64,000 bases of DNA from Sphingomonas naphthae. Lineage in GTDB: Bacteria > Pseudomonadota > Alphaproteobacteria > Sphingomonadales > Sphingomonadaceae. This document shows positions 9,092 through 18,298 of this stretch, one piece after another (position 1 is the first letter of the stretch; each line of letters opens with the position of its first letter). A program made the translations under genes and the position numbers. The notes beneath the pieces are model-generated. The model worked only from the letters and a program-made list of their open reading frames with translations. It was not told the DNA's origin and did not search any database. The stretch covers positions 62,001 to 126,000 of the forward strand of contig NZ_CP117411.1 in assembly GCF_028607085.1 (NCBI RefSeq). Reading direction: 5' to 3'.

Positions 9092-9427
9092 TCAACTCCC
9101 CCGATAGGTCGAATAGCCGAAGGGCGAGACCAGCAGCGGCACATGATAATGGCCATCGGGTTCGGCCACGCCGAAATCGATCCCGATCACGTCGAGGAAG
9201 GGCGGATCGGGCAGCGCCACGCCCGCGCCCCGAAAATAGTCCGCCACCGCGAACTCCAGCCGATATTGCCCCGCCGCGAACGGACGGTCGCCGATCAGGC
9301 CGGGGCAGCGGCCGTCGCCGTTGGTGACGCCCTCCGCCACCAGCTCGCCGCCCACGAACAGGCGGAGGGCGATGCCGGCCGCCGGGCGGCCGTGGGCGGT
9401 GTCGAGGACGTGGGTGGAGAGGCTCAT
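9092..9427 (-). CDS. uraH: 5-hydroxyisourate hydrolase
   Basis: 111 residues, the usual size of HIU hydrolases (transthyretin-related). The N terminus [13 protein letters not shown] contains the conserved His and the C terminus is the family hallmark YSTYRGS. It opens the 5-hydroxyisourate ring to give OHCU, which UraD then decarboxylates. The ATG (9427) overlaps the stop of the upstream flavoprotein (ATGA). The coupling of uraD, the flavoprotein and uraH in one overlapping run is the main reason to suspect the flavoprotein makes the substrate of UraH. Confidence 0.95.
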   Translation of the reverse strand: MSLSTHVLDTAHGRPAAGIALRLFVGGELVAEGVTNGDGRCPGLIGDRPFAAGQYRLEFAVADYFRGAGVALPDPPFLDVIGIDFGVAEPDGHYHVPLLVSPFGYSTYRGS

Positions 9428-10866
9428 GCGCCGGCCTCCGGGCGCACCCACTGGCCAGTGAATTCGATCTCCGAATAGTCGAGATAATCCTGCAACATCG
9501 CCTGCTCGTCATCGAGGAAGAGCTGGTTGGCGACGCCGGTCACCAGCTTGGGAATGGCCTGTTTCAGCCCGGACAGCGCGGCGGCTGACAGGCCCAGCGA
9601 GATCAGCGCCGAATAGTTGAACGCGAACAGCCCGTGCAGCCGCGCCACCCCCGCCTCGCTGCGCGCGGTGAACTGGAAGCCCTGGCCCAGATAGGGGTGG
9701 GCGTCGGCCAGCGCATTGCCCCTGCCATCGGGCACGTAGCGATCCGACCAGCGCGCGATATCGTCCGCCACCAGCGCCAGTTCGGGCCGCAGCGCGGGAT
9801 CGCTGACGAGGCCGGTCGACAGGACGAGGAAATCATAGGTGAAACGGCCCTGCGGCGTCGTCACCACCACGCCCTCGGCCGTCTCCTCCACACTCTCCCA
9901 CGGGGCGCCCAGATGCAGCGCGAAGCCGGGATAGGCCGCCGCGCGATCGAACGTGTCGTTGGTCGGCGGCTGGTTGCGATCGAGGAAGCTGACCATCACC
10001 GCATATTTGCCGGCATCGTCGAGCGCGGTGTAGCGGCCGATCAGCCCGGCCTGCTCCATGTGGCGGATCGGATTGACGCGGGGCATCTCCCGCCGGCGAA
10101 TGAACACCTCCGCCGCCGCCACGCCCAGCGACAGCGCATGTTGCGCATTGTCGAACGCCGAGGCGCCGCCGCCGAGGATGGCGACGCGCTTGCCCTTCAG
10201 CGCCTCATAATCGATTGGCTCGGACGTGTGCGCGTAGCGCGATTTCGGCAGGGCATCGCGGATGAAGCCGGGCGTATGCCACTCGCCGCCGCCCTGGATG
10301 CCCGTCGCCAGCACCACCTTGCGCGCGACGATCCGCCCGGAGGCGGGCGCGCCGGGGCCGGAGACCTGCAACACGTGCACGCCACCCGCCTGCGGCTCGA
10401 TCCGGTCGAGCCGCGTCTCGTTGCGCACGGGAATGCCCAGCACCTGCCGATACCAGCGCAGATAGGCCATCCAGTCGCGGCGCGGGATCTTGCCGACCGC
10501 TTCCCAGCCGGCGGGGCCATGCTGCGCCTCCCAATAAGCGCGGAAGGTGAGGCTGGGGATGCCCAGGTCGATCGAGGTGATCGCCTTGGGCGTGCGGAGC
10601 GTCACCATGCGGGCATAGGTATCCCACGGCCCCTCGTAGCCCGCCGGATTCTCGTCGATGACGAGGATGTTCGACACCCGCTCGCGCATCAGCCCGAAGG
10701 CCGCGCCGAGCCCCGATTGCCCGCCGCCGACGATGACGACGTCATGGACCGGCTCGCCATCCACCGGCGCGCGCGGGCGGGTCCAGCTCGCCCCGCCATG
10801 GGCGAGCGCCTCCAGATCCCACGCCACCTGCGCGGCGAGGTCGTCGAGGCTCATCGGGCCCATCAT
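9424..10866 (-). CDS. FAD/NAD(P)-dependent monooxygenase-like protein; candidate urate hydroxylase
   Basis: 480 residues, no signal peptide. It has two dinucleotide folds: [10 protein letters not shown] at about 43-52 (FAD) and [14 protein letters not shown] at about 228-241 (NAD(P)H), with LATGI at 186-190. The overall plan resembles class B flavin monooxygenases and CzcO/TrxB-like oxidoreductases rather than HpxO, which has a single Rossmann fold. The first ATG overlaps the uraD stop (ATGATG); a second in-frame ATG follows at once and a third four residues on. It is locked between uraD and uraH, and no other urate-oxidising enzyme (uricase, PuuD, HpxO) is in the cluster. Function as urate -> 5-hydroxyisourate hydroxylase is inference. 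A non-HpxO flavoprotein urate hydroxylase, HpyO, has been reported in Xanthomonas; I cannot tell whether this is its homologue. Confidence 0.7.
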   Translation of the reverse strand: MMGPMSLDDLAAQVAWDLEALAHGGASWTRPRAPVDGEPVHDVVIVGGGQSGLGAAFGLMRERVSNILVIDENPAGYEGPWDTYARMVTLRTPKAITSIDLGIPSLTFRAYWEAQHGPAGWEAVGKIPRRDWMAYLRWYRQVLGIPVRNETRLDRIEPQAGGVHVLQVSGPGAPASGRIVARKVVLATGIQGGGEWHTPGFIRDALPKSRYAHTSEPIDYEALKGKRVAILGGGASAFDNAQHALSLGVAAAEVFIRRREMPRVNPIRHMEQAGLIGRYTALDDAGKYAVMVSFLDRNQPPTNDTFDRAAAYPGFALHLGAPWESVEETAEGVVVTTPQGRFTYDFLVLSTGLVSDPALRPELALVADDIARWSDRYVPDGRGNALADAHPYLGQGFQFTARSEAGVARLHGLFAFNYSALISLGLSAAALSGLKQAIPKLVTGVANQLFLDDEQAMLQDYLDYSEIEFTGQWVRPEAGA

Positions 10867-11369
10867 CCGGCGACCCGATCGTCGAGGCGCAGCCGCACGA
10901 TCTCGCCGATCTGGGCGATGGCCTCGGCCAGTTCGGTATCGCTGTCGTGGGCCAGTCGCCGCTCCATCGCCGTCAATATCCCCGCCTTGTCCGTCAGCCG
11001 GACGCAGATGATGAAGGGAAAGCCGAAGCGCGCGCCATAGGCCGCGTTCAGTGCGTGGAAGCGGTCATATTCCGCTTGGGTCAATCGATCGAGGCCCGCC
11101 GAAGCCTGTTCGGCGGTGGATTCCGCCGTCAGCGTCCGGTCGATCGCCGCCTTGCCGGCCAGTTCCGGGTGGGCGCGCACCAGCGCCAGCCGGGCTTCCG
11201 GCGATGCATCGGCCACCACCGCCATCAGGCTTTCGTGCATCGCCGCGAAGTCGCCGAACGGTCGCCGGCCCGCCGCCTCCGCCACGATCCATGGCGAATG
11301 TTCGAACAGGAAACCGAAGGCGGCGACGAAGCCGGCCTCGTCCAGATTATTGACCTCGTCGATCGTCAA
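10863..11369 (-). CDS. uraD: 2-oxo-4-hydroxy-4-carboxy-5-ureidoimidazoline (OHCU) decarboxylase
   Basis: 168 residues from a TTG start. Conserved features are HESLMAVV, AHPELAG with His67 in the position of the catalytic His, and the C-terminal YDRFHALNAAYGARFGFPF followed by ICVR. It converts OHCU to S-allantoin. The TTG at 11369 is preferred because GGAGGG lies about 9 bases upstream, the length then matches the family, and the TTG overlaps the upstream stop as TTGA. An ATG 22 codons earlier gives an unconserved N-terminal extension. Coupled at its 3' end to the flavoprotein gene. Confidence 0.92.
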   Translation of the reverse strand: MTIDEVNNLDEAGFVAAFGFLFEHSPWIVAEAAGRRPFGDFAAMHESLMAVVADASPEARLALVRAHPELAGKAAIDRTLTAESTAEQASAGLDRLTQAEYDRFHALNAAYGARFGFPFIICVRLTDKAGILTAMERRLAHDSDTELAEAIAQIGEIVRLRLDDRVAG

Positions 11370-11746
11370 GAGGTGGTGCCCTCCAGAGAGACATGCGCCG
11401 AGACGACCTTCCAGCCGTCCGGGAACTTCACCCACGCCTGCGTCTGCCGCCCGCGCCGGTCGGAACTCTCGCGGAAGAACTCCGCGTCGGCGGTGGCGAA
11501 GCTATCGCCATAGACGGTGATCGCGACCTTGCCCAATTTGCGCTGGGGTGATCCGCCGCGCCCTTTGCGGAACTCGCGGATTTCCTCGATGCCGTACAGC
11601 ACCTCGCCCACGCCATAACGGTTGGTGGTCGGCGCGTCGTGGAACAGCAGATCCATCGCGGGGATGTCGTCGGCCATCAGCGCGCGCTCATATTCCTGGA
11701 AGGCGGCGGTCACTTCGGCGAGCAGCTTGGGGTCGTCGATCGTCAT
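11366..11746 (-). CDS. hpxZ: HpxZ / AtzH-like protein (DUF3225, NTF2-like fold)
   Basis: 126 residues, one small NTF2-like domain: FQEYERALMADDIPAMD, APTTNRYGVGEVLYG, then RQTQAWVKFPDGWKVVSAH. In Klebsiella hpxZ accompanies hpxWXY in the late purine (oxamate) branch; the related AtzH of cyanuric acid degraders has been described as a small amidohydrolase acting with AtzE/AtzG. Here the partners HpxW, HpxY and HpxX are encoded 4-8 kb upstream in the same cluster, while HpxZ sits between puuE (ATGA overlap) and uraD (TTGA overlap). The catalytic role is not established; it may hydrolyse or channel an unstable ureide intermediate. Confidence 0.8.
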   Translation of the reverse strand: MTIDDPKLLAEVTAAFQEYERALMADDIPAMDLLFHDAPTTNRYGVGEVLYGIEEIREFRKGRGGSPQRKLGKVAITVYGDSFATADAEFFRESSDRRGRQTQAWVKFPDGWKVVSAHVSLEGTTS

Positions 11747-12630
11747 GCGGGAAAAGTCTCCATCCAGTGGCGGGCGATATCGATGCGGCGCGCGACCCAT
11801 ACGTCGGAATGCGCCATCACATGATCGAGGAAGCGGGCGACCGCCAGCGCGCGGGCGGGCTTGCCGGCGATGCGGCAATGCAGCCCGACCGACATCATCC
11901 GCCCGCCCTCGTGATAGAGCATGTCGAACGTGTCGCGCAGGTGGCGGAAGAATTGCTCGCCCTCGGTGAAGCCGTTCAAGGCCACGAACTTCATGTCGTT
12001 GGCCTCCAGCGTATAGGGCACGATCAGCTGCACCCCGCCGTTGGCCTTGTCCCAATAGGGCAGATCGTCGGCATAGCTGTCGGCGTCGTAGAGGAAGCCG
12101 CCCTCCTGCGCGATCAGCCGCGCGGTGTTGGGGCTGGTGCGGCCCTGATACCAGCCGAGCGGCCGCTCGCCGGTGAGCATCGTGTGGATCGCGATCGCCT
12201 GGTGGATGTGGGCGCGCTCGACCTCCTCGGGCACATTCTGGTAATCGATCCACTTGAGGCCATGGGTCGCGATCTCCCAGCCGGAGGCGAGCATCGCCGC
12301 GACGGCCTCCGGATGTTTCTCCATCGCGGTCGCCACGCCGAAGACGGTGAGGGGCAGCTGCCGCTCGTCGAACAGGCGGCGCAGGCGCCAGAAGCCGGCG
12401 CGGCTGCCATATTCGTACAGGCTCTCCATCGCCATCGCGCGGGCGGGATGGGCGGGGGCGCCGACCATGTCGGAGAGGAACGCCTCGGAGCCGGCGTCGC
12501 CATGCAGCACGCTGTTCTCGCCGCCCTCCTCGTAATTGAGGACGAAGTTTACGGCGATGCGGGCGCCGCCCGGCCAGCGCGGGTCGGGTGGGGTGGCGCC
12601 GTAGCCGATGAGATCGCGGGGGTAGGTCAT
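11743..12630 (-). CDS. puuE: Allantoinase, metal-independent polysaccharide-deacetylase type
   Basis: 295 residues. It begins with YPRDLIGYGATPPDPRWPGG, characteristic of PuuE allantoinases, followed by NYEEGGENSVLHGD, ATHGLKWIDYQ and GWYQGRTSPNTARLI. PuuE opens the allantoin ring to allantoate and is unrelated to the amidohydrolase-type AllB. It feeds the allantoate amidohydrolase encoded upstream. The stop overlaps the hpxZ start (ATGA). The 145-base gap upstream is filled by a long palindromic repeat. Confidence 0.93.
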   Translation of the reverse strand: MTYPRDLIGYGATPPDPRWPGGARIAVNFVLNYEEGGENSVLHGDAGSEAFLSDMVGAPAHPARAMAMESLYEYGSRAGFWRLRRLFDERQLPLTVFGVATAMEKHPEAVAAMLASGWEIATHGLKWIDYQNVPEEVERAHIHQAIAIHTMLTGERPLGWYQGRTSPNTARLIAQEGGFLYDADSYADDLPYWDKANGGVQLIVPYTLEANDMKFVALNGFTEGEQFFRHLRDTFDMLYHEGGRMMSVGLHCRIAGKPARALAVARFLDHVMAHSDVWVARRIDIARHWMETFPA

Positions 12631-12640
12631 GTGACCAAAT

Positions 12641-12773
12641 TCCTCCCCCGCAGGGGGAGGGGGACCATGCGAAGCATGGTGGAGGGGTATCGCGCTATCG
12701 AGAGGGGGGATACCCCTCCACCACCGCCTGCGGCGGCGGTCCCCCTCCCCTTGCAGGGGAGGAACTCAGGAAT
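12641..12773. repeat. Palindromic intergenic repeat, family B
   Basis: Outer arms TCCTCCCCCGCAGGGGGAGG and CTCCCCTTGCAGGGGAGGA enclose inner hairpins (CCATGCGAAGCATGG; CCGCCTGCGGCGG) and paired GGAGGGGTAT / ATACCCCTCC segments. Other full copies lie at 35776-35895 and 40946-41072. It fills the gap between the aminotransferase gene and puuE. Confidence 0.85.
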
Positions 12774-12775
12774 AT

Positions 12776-14008
12776 TCATCCCCACGCCTCCAGCGCCGCA
12801 TCCACCCCCGCGCCCGCCGGCACCGCAAACCCCTCGGCCCGCAACACCGCCTCCAGCGCGCCCAAGGTAATCAGCACCTTATGCTTGCGGGCGTTGTAGC
12901 CCATCGCCCCGATCCGCCAGATGCGCCCCGCCAGCGGCCCGAAGGCCGTGCCGATCTCGATCTCGAAATCCTCGCGCATCCGCCGGCGGATGGCCTCGCC
13001 GTTGACGCCCTCTGGTATCCACACGCCGGTCACGTTGGTCATGCGGCAGGCGTCGTCGCCGAACACCACGAGCCCCATCGCGCGCAGCCCGGCGGTGATG
13101 GCGCGGCCGGCCGAGGCATGGCGGGCGAAGCGCGTCTCCAGCCCTTCCTCCAGCATGATCCGGGCACATTCCCGCGCGCCGTAGAGCATGGTCGTCGCCT
13201 CGGTATGGTGGTTGAGGCGCTTTTCGCCCCAATAATCCATCACCATCGCCAGATCGAAATAATTGGAGCCGATCCGCCGCCCCGGCCCCTCGTCGAGATC
13301 GTCGGTGGCGATGCCCTTTTCGACATGGCGGCGCGAGAAGATGAAGTCGGCCGCACGATCGGAAATGGTGATCGGCGCCGAGCCGGACGGGCCGCCGAGG
13401 CATTTCTGCAAGCCGCCCGTCACCACGTCCGCGCCCCAGCCATCCGTATCGACCGCCATGCCGCCGATCGTGGCGGTGGCATCGACATAGGCCAGCGCGC
13501 CCACCTCGCGCGCGACCGCGCCCAGCCCGTCCAACGGCTGCGCCATCGTCGTCGAGGTGTCGCCATGGACGCAGGCGATCACCGCCGGCCGCACCCGCCG
13601 CGCCGCCTCGGCGATGGCCTCCATACTTACCACCTGGCCCCATTCGGCATCGACCGTCTCGACCCGGCCGCCGACCCGCTCGACGATCTCCTGCAACAAC
13701 AGGCCGAAGCGGCCGGCGCGCACCACCAGCACGGTCGCCCCCGGTTCGACCAGCGAGACGAGCGCCGCCTCGATGCCCGCCCGCGCGGTGCCGTCGACCA
13801 GGAAGGTCCAGCGGTTCCCGGTCATGAAGACGCCCCGGTAGAGCGCCATCGTCTCGTTCATGTATCCCGTCATCTCGGGATCGAACTGGCCCAGCAGATC
13901 GGCCGACATCGCCCGCAGCACGCGGGGATGCGCGTTGACCGGGCCGGGGCCCATCAACAGCCGCTGGGGCGGATCGATCTCACCGAAAACGTCAGGCACG
14001 GGGCACAT
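12776..14008 (-). CDS. (S)-ureidoglycine-glyoxylate aminotransferase (class V)
   Basis: 410 residues of the PucG/HpxJ type. The N terminus contains LLMGPGPVNAHPRVL, and the PLP lysine is Lys202 in TGGLQKCLGG. It transfers the amino group of ureidoglycine to glyoxylate, giving oxalurate and glycine. Oxalurate is the entry to the oxamate branch encoded by hpxWXYZ in this cluster. The start is uncertain: the ATG at 14008 directly abuts GGAG, whereas GTG at 13999 has the same GGAG at 9 bases and loses only three residues. Either way the start lies inside the allantoate amidohydrolase gene. Confidence 0.88.
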   Translation of the reverse strand: MCPVPDVFGEIDPPQRLLMGPGPVNAHPRVLRAMSADLLGQFDPEMTGYMNETMALYRGVFMTGNRWTFLVDGTARAGIEAALVSLVEPGATVLVVRAGRFGLLLQEIVERVGGRVETVDAEWGQVVSMEAIAEAARRVRPAVIACVHGDTSTTMAQPLDGLGAVAREVGALAYVDATATIGGMAVDTDGWGADVVTGGLQKCLGGPSGSAPITISDRAADFIFSRRHVEKGIATDDLDEGPGRRIGSNYFDLAMVMDYWGEKRLNHHTEATTMLYGARECARIMLEEGLETRFARHASAGRAITAGLRAMGLVVFGDDACRMTNVTGVWIPEGVNGEAIRRRMREDFEIEIGTAFGPLAGRIWRIGAMGYNARKHKVLITLGALEAVLRAEGFAVPAGAGVDAALEAWG

Positions 14009-15275
14009 CTCCAAACCGCCGAACGAAGCCCAGCATCGCCTGAAGCGCAAGCTCCACGTCGGCGGGATCGACCTTTTCCGCCGGATTGTGGCTGATCCCG
14101 CCTGCGCAGCGGATGAACAGCATCGCCATCGGCGCGAGCCCCGCCATCACCATCGCATCATGCCCCGCGCCCGAAACGAGCCGGCGGACGGGCAGACCGA
14201 GATCGGCAATCGCGGCGTCGAGCAACGCCATCAACTGCGGATCGCAGGGCGAGGCTGGCAGATCCTGCACCTGCTCCCACGTCAGGCCGAGCCCGCGCGC
14301 GGCGGCGATGGCATGCAGCGCCTCGCCGATCCGCGCCGCCCCGGCATCGCGCCGCGCCACTTCGCCCGATCGCACATCGACCGAAAACTCGACCCGCCCC
14401 GGCACCACATTCACCGCGCCCGGCGCGACGCTCAGCCGGCCGACGGTGGCGACCAGATCGGAGGAATCGTCTGTGGCGATCCGCTCGACCGCCAGCACCA
14501 TCTCGGCCGCGCCCGCCAGCGCATCGGCGCGCAGGCCCATGGCGGTGGTGCCGGCATGGCCCGCGCGACCACTGACGACCGCGCGAAACCGCAATTGCGC
14601 GGCGATGCCGGTGACGGTGCCCAGCGCCAGCCCCTCGGCTTCCAGCACCGGCCCCTGCTCGATATGCGCCTCCAGAAAGGCCAGCACCGTCCCCGGCCGA
14701 TAGCCCGCCCGGCCGAGCCCCGCGACGCCCAGGATCGGCGCGGGCACGCCCGGCGGTTTGGGAAAGGCCTGGAGCGCGGCATCGAGTGTCAGCCCGTCGC
14801 GATCGACCACGCCGTCGGTGGCGTCTGCCGGCAGCGACCCCGCCGCCGCGCGCGAGCAGATCATGCTGGCGGGGAAGCGCGACCCCTCCTCGTCCCCGAA
14901 GGCGATGACCTCGATCGCGAAAGGCGGCCGCTCGCCCGCCGCATGGAGCGCCGCGACCGTTTCGATACCCAGCATGATGCCGAGCGGGCCGTCGTAATTC
15001 CCGCCGTCGCGCACGCTGTCGATATGGCTGCCGGTCAGCAGGCAGGGCGCGCCGGGCGTCTGCCCCTCGTAGCGGCCGATCAGATTGGCGGCGCCGTCGA
15101 GCCGCACGCTCATGCCCGCTTCCGCCATCCAGCCCGCCAGCCGCTCCAGCGCGGCGGCGTGGGCGGGGGTGAGGAAGGCACGGAACAGCATGTCCGGCTC
15201 TTCCGAAAAACGGCCGCGCCCCAGTTCGTCGCAGCGCGCCACCGCGCGGGCGCCGCCGGGTGGCGGCATCACCAT
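13992..15275 (-). CDS. Allantoate amidohydrolase (M20 family)
   Basis: 427 residues. Dinuclear-metal peptidase M20 motifs are GSHIDSVRDGGNYDGPLG (about 82-99; His84, Asp95), FGDEEGSRFPASMICS, EAHIEQGP and SGAGHDAM near the C terminus. AllC/HpxK enzymes release CO2 and ammonia from allantoate to give ureidoglycine. It overlaps hpxW upstream (ATGGTGATG contains the hpxW TGA; the second ATG at 15269 is an alternative start) and the aminotransferase downstream. The 427-residue length and DEEGSRF motif exclude a simple N-carbamoyl-beta-alanine hydrolase only by context. Confidence 0.88.
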   Translation of the reverse strand: MVMPPPGGARAVARCDELGRGRFSEEPDMLFRAFLTPAHAAALERLAGWMAEAGMSVRLDGAANLIGRYEGQTPGAPCLLTGSHIDSVRDGGNYDGPLGIMLGIETVAALHAAGERPPFAIEVIAFGDEEGSRFPASMICSRAAAGSLPADATDGVVDRDGLTLDAALQAFPKPPGVPAPILGVAGLGRAGYRPGTVLAFLEAHIEQGPVLEAEGLALGTVTGIAAQLRFRAVVSGRAGHAGTTAMGLRADALAGAAEMVLAVERIATDDSSDLVATVGRLSVAPGAVNVVPGRVEFSVDVRSGEVARRDAGAARIGEALHAIAAARGLGLTWEQVQDLPASPCDPQLMALLDAAIADLGLPVRRLVSGAGHDAMVMAGLAPMAMLFIRCAGGISHNPAEKVDPADVELALQAMLGFVRRFGDVPRA

Positions 15276-16849
15276 GCGCCGACCTGCCCGTCGCTGCGCG
15301 GATCGGTGGCGCCTTCGAGCAGACCGGTCGGATGGCGCACGATCGCGCCGGCATGGCCCATCGTCGTCGCGGTGAACGGCTCGACCAGTTCGACATCATG
15401 CCCGGCCGCGCGCAATGCGGCGATCAGCACGGGATCGAAGCGATCCTCCAGCTTGAGCGACACGCTCGCCTCGCCCCATGTCCGCCCAAGCAGCCAACGC
15501 GGCGAGGTGATCGCGGCCTGCAAGCCCATGCCGAACTTGGCGTAGCGGGTGAAGATCGCCGCCTGCGTCTGCGGCTGGCCCTCGCCGCCCATCGTGCCAT
15601 AGACCATCGTGCGACCGTCATCGAAGCGGGCGAGCGCGGGGTTGAGCGTGTGGAAGGGCTTGCGGCGCGGCGCGAGCGCGTTCCAGCCGTTGGCGGCCAA
15701 GCGGAAGCTGCTGCCCCGATTCTGCCAGGTGATGCCGGTTTCGGGCAGGACGATGCCCGATCCGAACTCGAAATAGGTCGATTGGATGATCGATGCGGCG
15801 CGGCCCTCGCCGTCGATCGCGCCGAACCACACGGTGTCGCCCGCGCTCGGCGGCTGCGGCCAGGCGAGCGCGTGGGCGGGGTCGATCCGCGCCGCCATCG
15901 CGTCCAGCCGCGCGCCGTCGTCGAGCAGGGCCTGCGCCGTCTCTTCCATCCATGCCGGGTCGCCGCAATGGCGGTCGCGCCACAGGAAGGCCTGCTTGGT
16001 CGCCTCGACCAGCCCGTGGACGTGCGCGAAGCCCTCGCCCTCCGTCACGCCCAGCCGATCGAAGAGGGCGAGGATCGCGAGCGAGGCCACGCCCTGCGTC
16101 GGCGGGATCATATTGAACAGGTCGATCCCGGTGATCCGCGCGTGGAGCGGATCGACCGTGTCGGCGCGATGGTCGGCCAGATCCTTGGCCGAAACCGGGC
16201 TGCCGGCGGCCGCCAGATCGGCGGCGATGTCGCGGGCAAGCGCCCCGGTGTAGAAATCCTGTGCGCCGGCCTCGGCGATGCGGCGCAGGGTGCGGGCCAG
16301 CGCGGGTTGTTTCAGCGTCTCGCCCTCGCGCAAGGGCCGGCCATCGGGCAGGAAATGCGCGGCGAAGCCCGATATCGGCGCCAGCTCGCCCGCCTTGGCG
16401 GCCATGATCGCCGCCCCTCCGGCCGTCACCGCGACGCCCGCTTCCGCATGATGGATCGCATCTTCCAGCAGGCGGGCGAGCGGCAGGGTGCCGCCGCCCA
16501 CCTCCAGCGCCCTGGCCCAGCCGGAGACGGTGCCCGCCACGGTGTTGGCGGCGAGCGGCCCGCGCCAAGGGATCGCGTCGAGCCCGGCATACAGATCCAG
16601 CGACAACGACGCCGCCGATCGCCCGCAGGCATCTACCGCACGCACCGGCTGCCCCGGATCGGCGAGCAGCCAGAAGCCGTCGCCGCCCAAGCCCGTCATG
16701 TGCGGATAGACCACCGCCAGCGCGGCGGCCATCGCCACCCCCGCCTCGGCCGCGGTGCCGCCATCCTGCAACACGCGCAGCCCCGCCTGCGAAGCGAGAT
16801 GGTGGGGCGATGTCACCATCCCCCGATGGCTTTTGACGCTGTTCAACAT
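15269..16849 (-). CDS. hpxW: Oxamate amidohydrolase-like Ntn hydrolase (HpxW; gamma-glutamyltransferase family)
   Basis: 526 residues, no signal peptide, so cytoplasmic, unlike true gamma-glutamyltranspeptidases. It starts SHRGMVTSPHHLASQAGLRVL, typical of the family large chain. The autocleavage/nucleophile site is GDTVWFGAID with Thr339, followed by IIQSTYFEFGSGIV and QNRGSSF. Klebsiella HpxW, from the same fold, has been shown to hydrolyse oxamate to oxalate and ammonia with an N-terminal Thr after self-cleavage. Neighbours (allantoate amidohydrolase, ureidoglycine aminotransferase, HpxX/Y/Z relatives) match that gene set, which is why I prefer oxamate hydrolase to glutathione hydrolase. 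The AzgA-type permease gene ends 31 bases upstream. Confidence 0.85.
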   Translation of the reverse strand: MLNSVKSHRGMVTSPHHLASQAGLRVLQDGGTAAEAGVAMAAALAVVYPHMTGLGGDGFWLLADPGQPVRAVDACGRSAASLSLDLYAGLDAIPWRGPLAANTVAGTVSGWARALEVGGGTLPLARLLEDAIHHAEAGVAVTAGGAAIMAAKAGELAPISGFAAHFLPDGRPLREGETLKQPALARTLRRIAEAGAQDFYTGALARDIAADLAAAGSPVSAKDLADHRADTVDPLHARITGIDLFNMIPPTQGVASLAILALFDRLGVTEGEGFAHVHGLVEATKQAFLWRDRHCGDPAWMEETAQALLDDGARLDAMAARIDPAHALAWPQPPSAGDTVWFGAIDGEGRAASIIQSTYFEFGSGIVLPETGITWQNRGSSFRLAANGWNALAPRRKPFHTLNPALARFDDGRTMVYGTMGGEGQPQTQAAIFTRYAKFGMGLQAAITSPRWLLGRTWGEASVSLKLEDRFDPVLIAALRAAGHDVELVEPFTATTMGHAGAIVRHPTGLLEGATDPRSDGQVGAW

Positions 16850-16880
16850 GACATCAGCCTAGCCTGCCGCATCGCGGGCG

Positions 16881-18206
16881 TCACCCTGCCGAGAGCCATA
16901 CGAAGCGCACCACGAACAGCGCCGCGAGCACGAACAGCAGCCAGTCGGCCCGCGTCGCCTTACCCTTGATCGCCTTCAGCAGCGCATGGGCGGTGATGCC
17001 GAAGGCGAGGCCGTTGGCGATCGAGAAGGTCAGCGGGATTATCACCAGGGTCAGGAAGGCGGGGATGGCGTCGGTCGGCTCGTCCCACGCGATCTCGGCC
17101 AAGGGCGCCATCATCAGCGCGCCGACCAGAATGAGCGCGGGCGCCGTCGCCGCCACCGGCACGAGCTGGGCGTAGGGTGCCGCGAACATCGCGATCAGGA
17201 ACAGGAGGCCGGTCACCACGGCGGTCAGCCCGGTGCGCCCGCCCGCCTGCACGCCCGCCGCGCTCTCGACATAGGAGGTGACGGTGCTGGTGCCCGCGAC
17301 CGCGCCGACCATCGTGGCGACCGCGTCGGTCATCAGGATGCGCTTGAGGCGGGGAATGCGCCCCTGCGCGTCGACGAGGCCGGCGCGCTTGGTGACCGCC
17401 ACCAAGGTGCCGATATTGTCGAACAGATCGACGAACAGGAACACGAACAGGATTTCCAGCACGCCGATGCCATGCCCGCCGGCGCGGCCGAACACCCCGC
17501 CGAAATCGAGCGCGAAGGCCGTCTCGGTCAAGGCCGCCAGGCTGTAGGGCTGGGGGATGAAGGTGACGAGGCCGATCGCCCAGCCGATGATCGTACTGAC
17601 GACCATCCCGATCAGGATCGCCCCGCGCACGCCCCAGGCCGAAAGTCCCGCGATCAGCACCAGCCCGAAGATGGCGAGCGCCGCGTCGGGCGCCTTGAGG
17701 TCGCCCAGCCCCACGCTGGTCGCCGGGCTCGACACGACGATGCCGGCGTTGCGCAGGCCGATGAAGGCAATGAACAGGCCGATGCCCCCCGCCACCGCCG
17801 CCAGCAGCGTCGGCGGGATGGCGGCGACGATCATCTGGCGGATGCCGACCAGGGTGAGGGCGAGGAAGGCGAGGCCGGAGATGAACACGCAGGCCAGCGC
17901 CACCGGCCACGGCACGCCCATCCCCTGCACCACGGTGAAGCTGAAATACGCGTTGAGCCCCATGCCGGGGGCGAGCGCCAGCGGCACGTTGGCCACCAGC
18001 CCCATCGAGATCGAGGCGAAGGCCGCCGCGAAACAGGTCGCCGCCGCCACCGCCGCCACCGGCAACCCCGCCTGCCCCAGGATCGCCGGGTTGACGAGGA
18101 TGATATAGGCCATGGTGAGGAAGGTGGTGGCCCCCGCCATCGCCTCGGTCCGCAGACTCGTTCCGCGCGCGTTGATGGCGAAGCGGCGTTCCAGAAATCC
18201 GATCAT
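16881..18206 (-). CDS. Purine permease, AzgA-type NCS2 family
   Basis: 441 residues, about 12-14 hydrophobic segments. AzgA-group signatures are TEAMAGATTFLTMAYIILVNP, GMGLNAYFSFTVV and VFLFVDLFDNIGTLV. The family imports adenine, hypoxanthine and guanine across the inner membrane by proton symport. Placed inside the cluster, it supplies substrates for the two base deaminases and XdhAB; ureide transport is possible but less likely for this subgroup. The ATG at 18206 follows GGGGGGAT by a few bases; an upstream in-frame ATG gives an Arg-rich non-membrane extension and was rejected. Confidence 0.9.
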   Translation of the reverse strand: MIGFLERRFAINARGTSLRTEAMAGATTFLTMAYIILVNPAILGQAGLPVAAVAAATCFAAAFASISMGLVANVPLALAPGMGLNAYFSFTVVQGMGVPWPVALACVFISGLAFLALTLVGIRQMIVAAIPPTLLAAVAGGIGLFIAFIGLRNAGIVVSSPATSVGLGDLKAPDAALAIFGLVLIAGLSAWGVRGAILIGMVVSTIIGWAIGLVTFIPQPYSLAALTETAFALDFGGVFGRAGGHGIGVLEILFVFLFVDLFDNIGTLVAVTKRAGLVDAQGRIPRLKRILMTDAVATMVGAVAGTSTVTSYVESAAGVQAGGRTGLTAVVTGLLFLIAMFAAPYAQLVPVAATAPALILVGALMMAPLAEIAWDEPTDAIPAFLTLVIIPLTFSIANGLAFGITAHALLKAIKGKATRADWLLFVLAALFVVRFVWLSAG

Positions 18207-18298
18207 CGCCGATCCCCCCGGATGCAATGGCAAGCGTGTGAGCCTAGCCGATCTGCTGCGTTGCACAATGGGGAAGCTCGCGCGGGAAAAATGAGAAC

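Noticed and set aside
15269-16849. Gamma-glutamyltranspeptidase (glutathione hydrolase)
   Set aside because: No signal peptide, and the gene lies among hpx-type ureide genes; HpxW (oxamate hydrolase) shares the fold and fits better. The assignment remains context-based.
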